The notes beneath the pieces are model-generated. The model worked only from the letters and a program-made list of their open reading frames with translations. It was not told where the DNA came from and did no database searches. From positions 1-6,316 of the forward strand of contig DRQL01000043.1 of assembly GCA_011371465.1 (NCBI GenBank): a stretch of 6,316 nt of DNA, given 5' to 3'. Below are positions 5,759 to 6,316 of the stretch, one piece after another. This DNA comes from Gammaproteobacteria bacterium. Lineage in GTDB: Bacteria > Pseudomonadota > Gammaproteobacteria > DSM-19610. Position numbers and translations under genes: made by a program. The number at the start of each line of letters is the position of its first letter. The stretch's first letter is position 1.

Positions 5759-5779
5759 GCCGGGTTGGGGTCGCCCGGC
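5759..5779. other. GC-rich hairpin
   Basis: GCCGGG (5759-5764) pairs with CCCGGC (5774-5779) around a 9-nt loop. No T-run follows on the plus strand, so it is not a typical terminator. It overlaps one of the CGGGTTG words. Confidence 0.3.
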
Positions 5780-5891
5780 ATGGGTCTACATGGAAAGTAC
5801 GTGTGCAAGCCTGCGGGTTGATACGGAACATTAAAAGGGTAACCACAAACTCCGTTACGCCAGCGGCTATCAGGGCCGATGCCGGGGTTCT

Positions 5892-5915
5892 GCCGGGTTG
5901 CCGTGATCAACCGGC
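5892..5915. other. Eight-pair hairpin with one bulge, before the BicA-like gene
   Basis: GCCGGGTTG (5892-5900) pairs with CAACCGGC (5908-5915), with one G unpaired and a 7-nt loop. It lies about 65 bp upstream of the start codon and just before a possible -10 box at 5940. It could be a regulator site (inverted GGTTG/CAACC) or RNA structure; there is no T-run for termination. Confidence 0.35.
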
Positions 5916-5939
5916 GGGTTAATTACGTCCGGGGCGTGT

Positions 5940-5945
5940 TAGAAT
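5940..5945 (+). promoter_or_regulatory. Possible -10 box for the BicA-like gene
   Basis: TAGAAT matches the -10 consensus at five of six positions and lies 34 nt before the ATG at 5980. The -35 position is poor (GGTTAA at 17-nt spacing), as might be expected of an activator-dependent promoter. Low confidence. Confidence 0.25.
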
Positions 5946-5979
5946 TCTCCCGCTAACCCACTACCGCACAGACACCCCT

Positions 5980-6316
5980 ATGGCGCTGATCAACGGCCTT
6001 CATTTCAATAATCTTCGTGGCGATATCTATGGCGGCCTGACCGCCGCCGTTGTCGCGCTGCCACTGGCCATGGCCATGGGGGTAGCGTCCGGAGTGGGGC
6101 CGATTGCGGGCATGTACGGCGCTATTTTCGTAGGCTTCTTCGCCGCCCTGCTTGGCGGAACCCCCGCCCAGGTATCCGGACCGACCGGCCCGATGACCGT
6201 GGTCATGGCGGCCATCTTCCTGCAGTACACCGGCATGTTCCCGGATGACCCCGCACACGGCGCCGCACTGGCCTTTACCGTGGTGATGCTCGGCGGGCTT
6301 TTCCAGATCGGAATGG
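5980..6316 (+). CDS. BicA-like SulP bicarbonate/anion transporter, N-terminal part (cut by window end)
   Basis: The first 112 residues of an inner-membrane SulP transporter are present and the frame stays open to the window edge. The translation MALINGLHFNNLRGDIYGGL, then TAAVVALPLAMAMGVASGVG, GFFAALLGGTPAQVSGPTGP and MTVVMAA, is strikingly like my memory of cyanobacterial BicA. BicA is a sodium-dependent bicarbonate transporter, and the likeness includes the same start position and the Thr at residue 69 in the PTGPM motif, reported as functionally important there. It differs clearly from the other SulP in this window, which has SSRHLVSGPTTAAS at the corresponding place. The ATG at 5980 is the first start after an in-frame stop at 5920; no good ribosome site is visible. 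BicA-type SulPs also occur in autotrophic sulfur oxidisers, where they may take up inorganic carbon. Family is near certain; bicarbonate as substrate is inference, and the remaining membrane segments and STAS domain are outside the window. Confidence 0.88.
   Translation, partial: MALINGLHFNNLRGDIYGGLTAAVVALPLAMAMGVASGVGPIAGMYGAIFVGFFAALLGGTPAQVSGPTGPMTVVMAAIFLQYTGMFPDDPAHGAALAFTVVMLGGLFQIGM

Larger units (their letters stand above)
5746..5920 (+). repeat. Cluster of CGGGT(TG) words upstream of the BicA-like gene
   Basis: CGGGT occurs on the plus strand at 5746, 5761, 5814, 5894 and 5915. Three of these are CGGGTTG (5761, 5814, 5894), and the last two copies are 21 bp apart, two helical turns. 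Such direct repeats can be regulator sites, but GC-rich sequence makes short matches easy. Listed as an observed pattern without an assigned regulator. Confidence 0.3.
5562..5979. other. 418-bp divergent noncoding region rich in hairpins and repeats
   Basis: This separates the leftward lipoprotein gene from the rightward BicA-like gene, so it should hold promoters for both. A minus-strand frame of 90 codons spans 5638-5910 but resembles no protein I know, is Pro/Gly-rich and lacks a ribosome site. I treat it as noncoding. The region holds an 18-bp palindrome, a long-range inverted repeat, two GC hairpins and five CGGGT words, listed separately. No tRNA, group II intron domain V or rRNA piece was recognised. 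It could be an intergenic repeat element or a degraded gene. Confidence 0.6.

Noticed and set aside
5638..5910. 90-codon minus-strand frame in the divergent region
   Set aside because: Considered as a small gene or a degraded group II intron or transposon piece. No recognisable motif, Pro/Gly-rich, no ribosome binding site, and it runs across several palindromes. No intron domain V-like hairpin was found.

Overview
The window looks like a chromosomal segment of a GC-rich, Gram-negative proteobacterium. A gammaproteobacterium of the sulfur-oxidising or autotrophic kind is my best guess, but that is inference. The support is an outer-membrane-type lipoprotein, a Sec signal peptide, an inner-membrane-anchored lytic transglycosylase, strong G/C preference at third codon positions, and a partial gene whose product reads very much like the bicarbonate transporter BicA. 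No rRNA, tRNA, CRISPR array, insertion sequence or phage gene was recognised.

Layout. Positions 1-309 are an AT-rich leader with a perfect 13-bp inverted repeat (61-97). It precedes a membrane-anchored, peptidoglycan-binding lytic transglycosylase (310-1803, +). A 189-bp gap then holds two GC-rich hairpins, a good sigma70-type promoter (TTGACG, 17 nt, TATGAT) and a 19-bp near-perfect palindrome at the predicted transcription start. These precede a small XRE-type repressor-like gene (1993-2250, +). Next come a full-length SulP anion transporter with a STAS domain and a Cys-rich tail (2307-4109, +) and a small secreted protein (4163-4597, +). The last three genes have short gaps and one orientation, so they could form one operon controlled from the promoter/operator at 1899-1955.

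A leucine-rich-repeat lipoprotein (4605-5561, -) converges on this group with only 7 bp between stop codons. A 418-bp divergent noncoding region (5562-5979) follows, containing an 18-bp perfect palindrome, several hairpins and repeated CGGGT words. It leads into a second SulP transporter of the BicA-like subfamily (5980 to the window end, +, cut by the edge).

The main biological theme is two SulP transporters of different subfamilies within 2 kb, the first preceded by its own small HTH regulator. Bicarbonate or sulfate/anion uptake is plausible. The substrate of the first transporter cannot be told from sequence alone. I see no clear new defence or mobile system. The most checkable novelties are the candidate operator of the XRE gene, the palindrome/repeat-rich divergent region, the inverted repeat upstream of the transglycosylase, and the uncharacterised secreted protein paired with the SulP gene.
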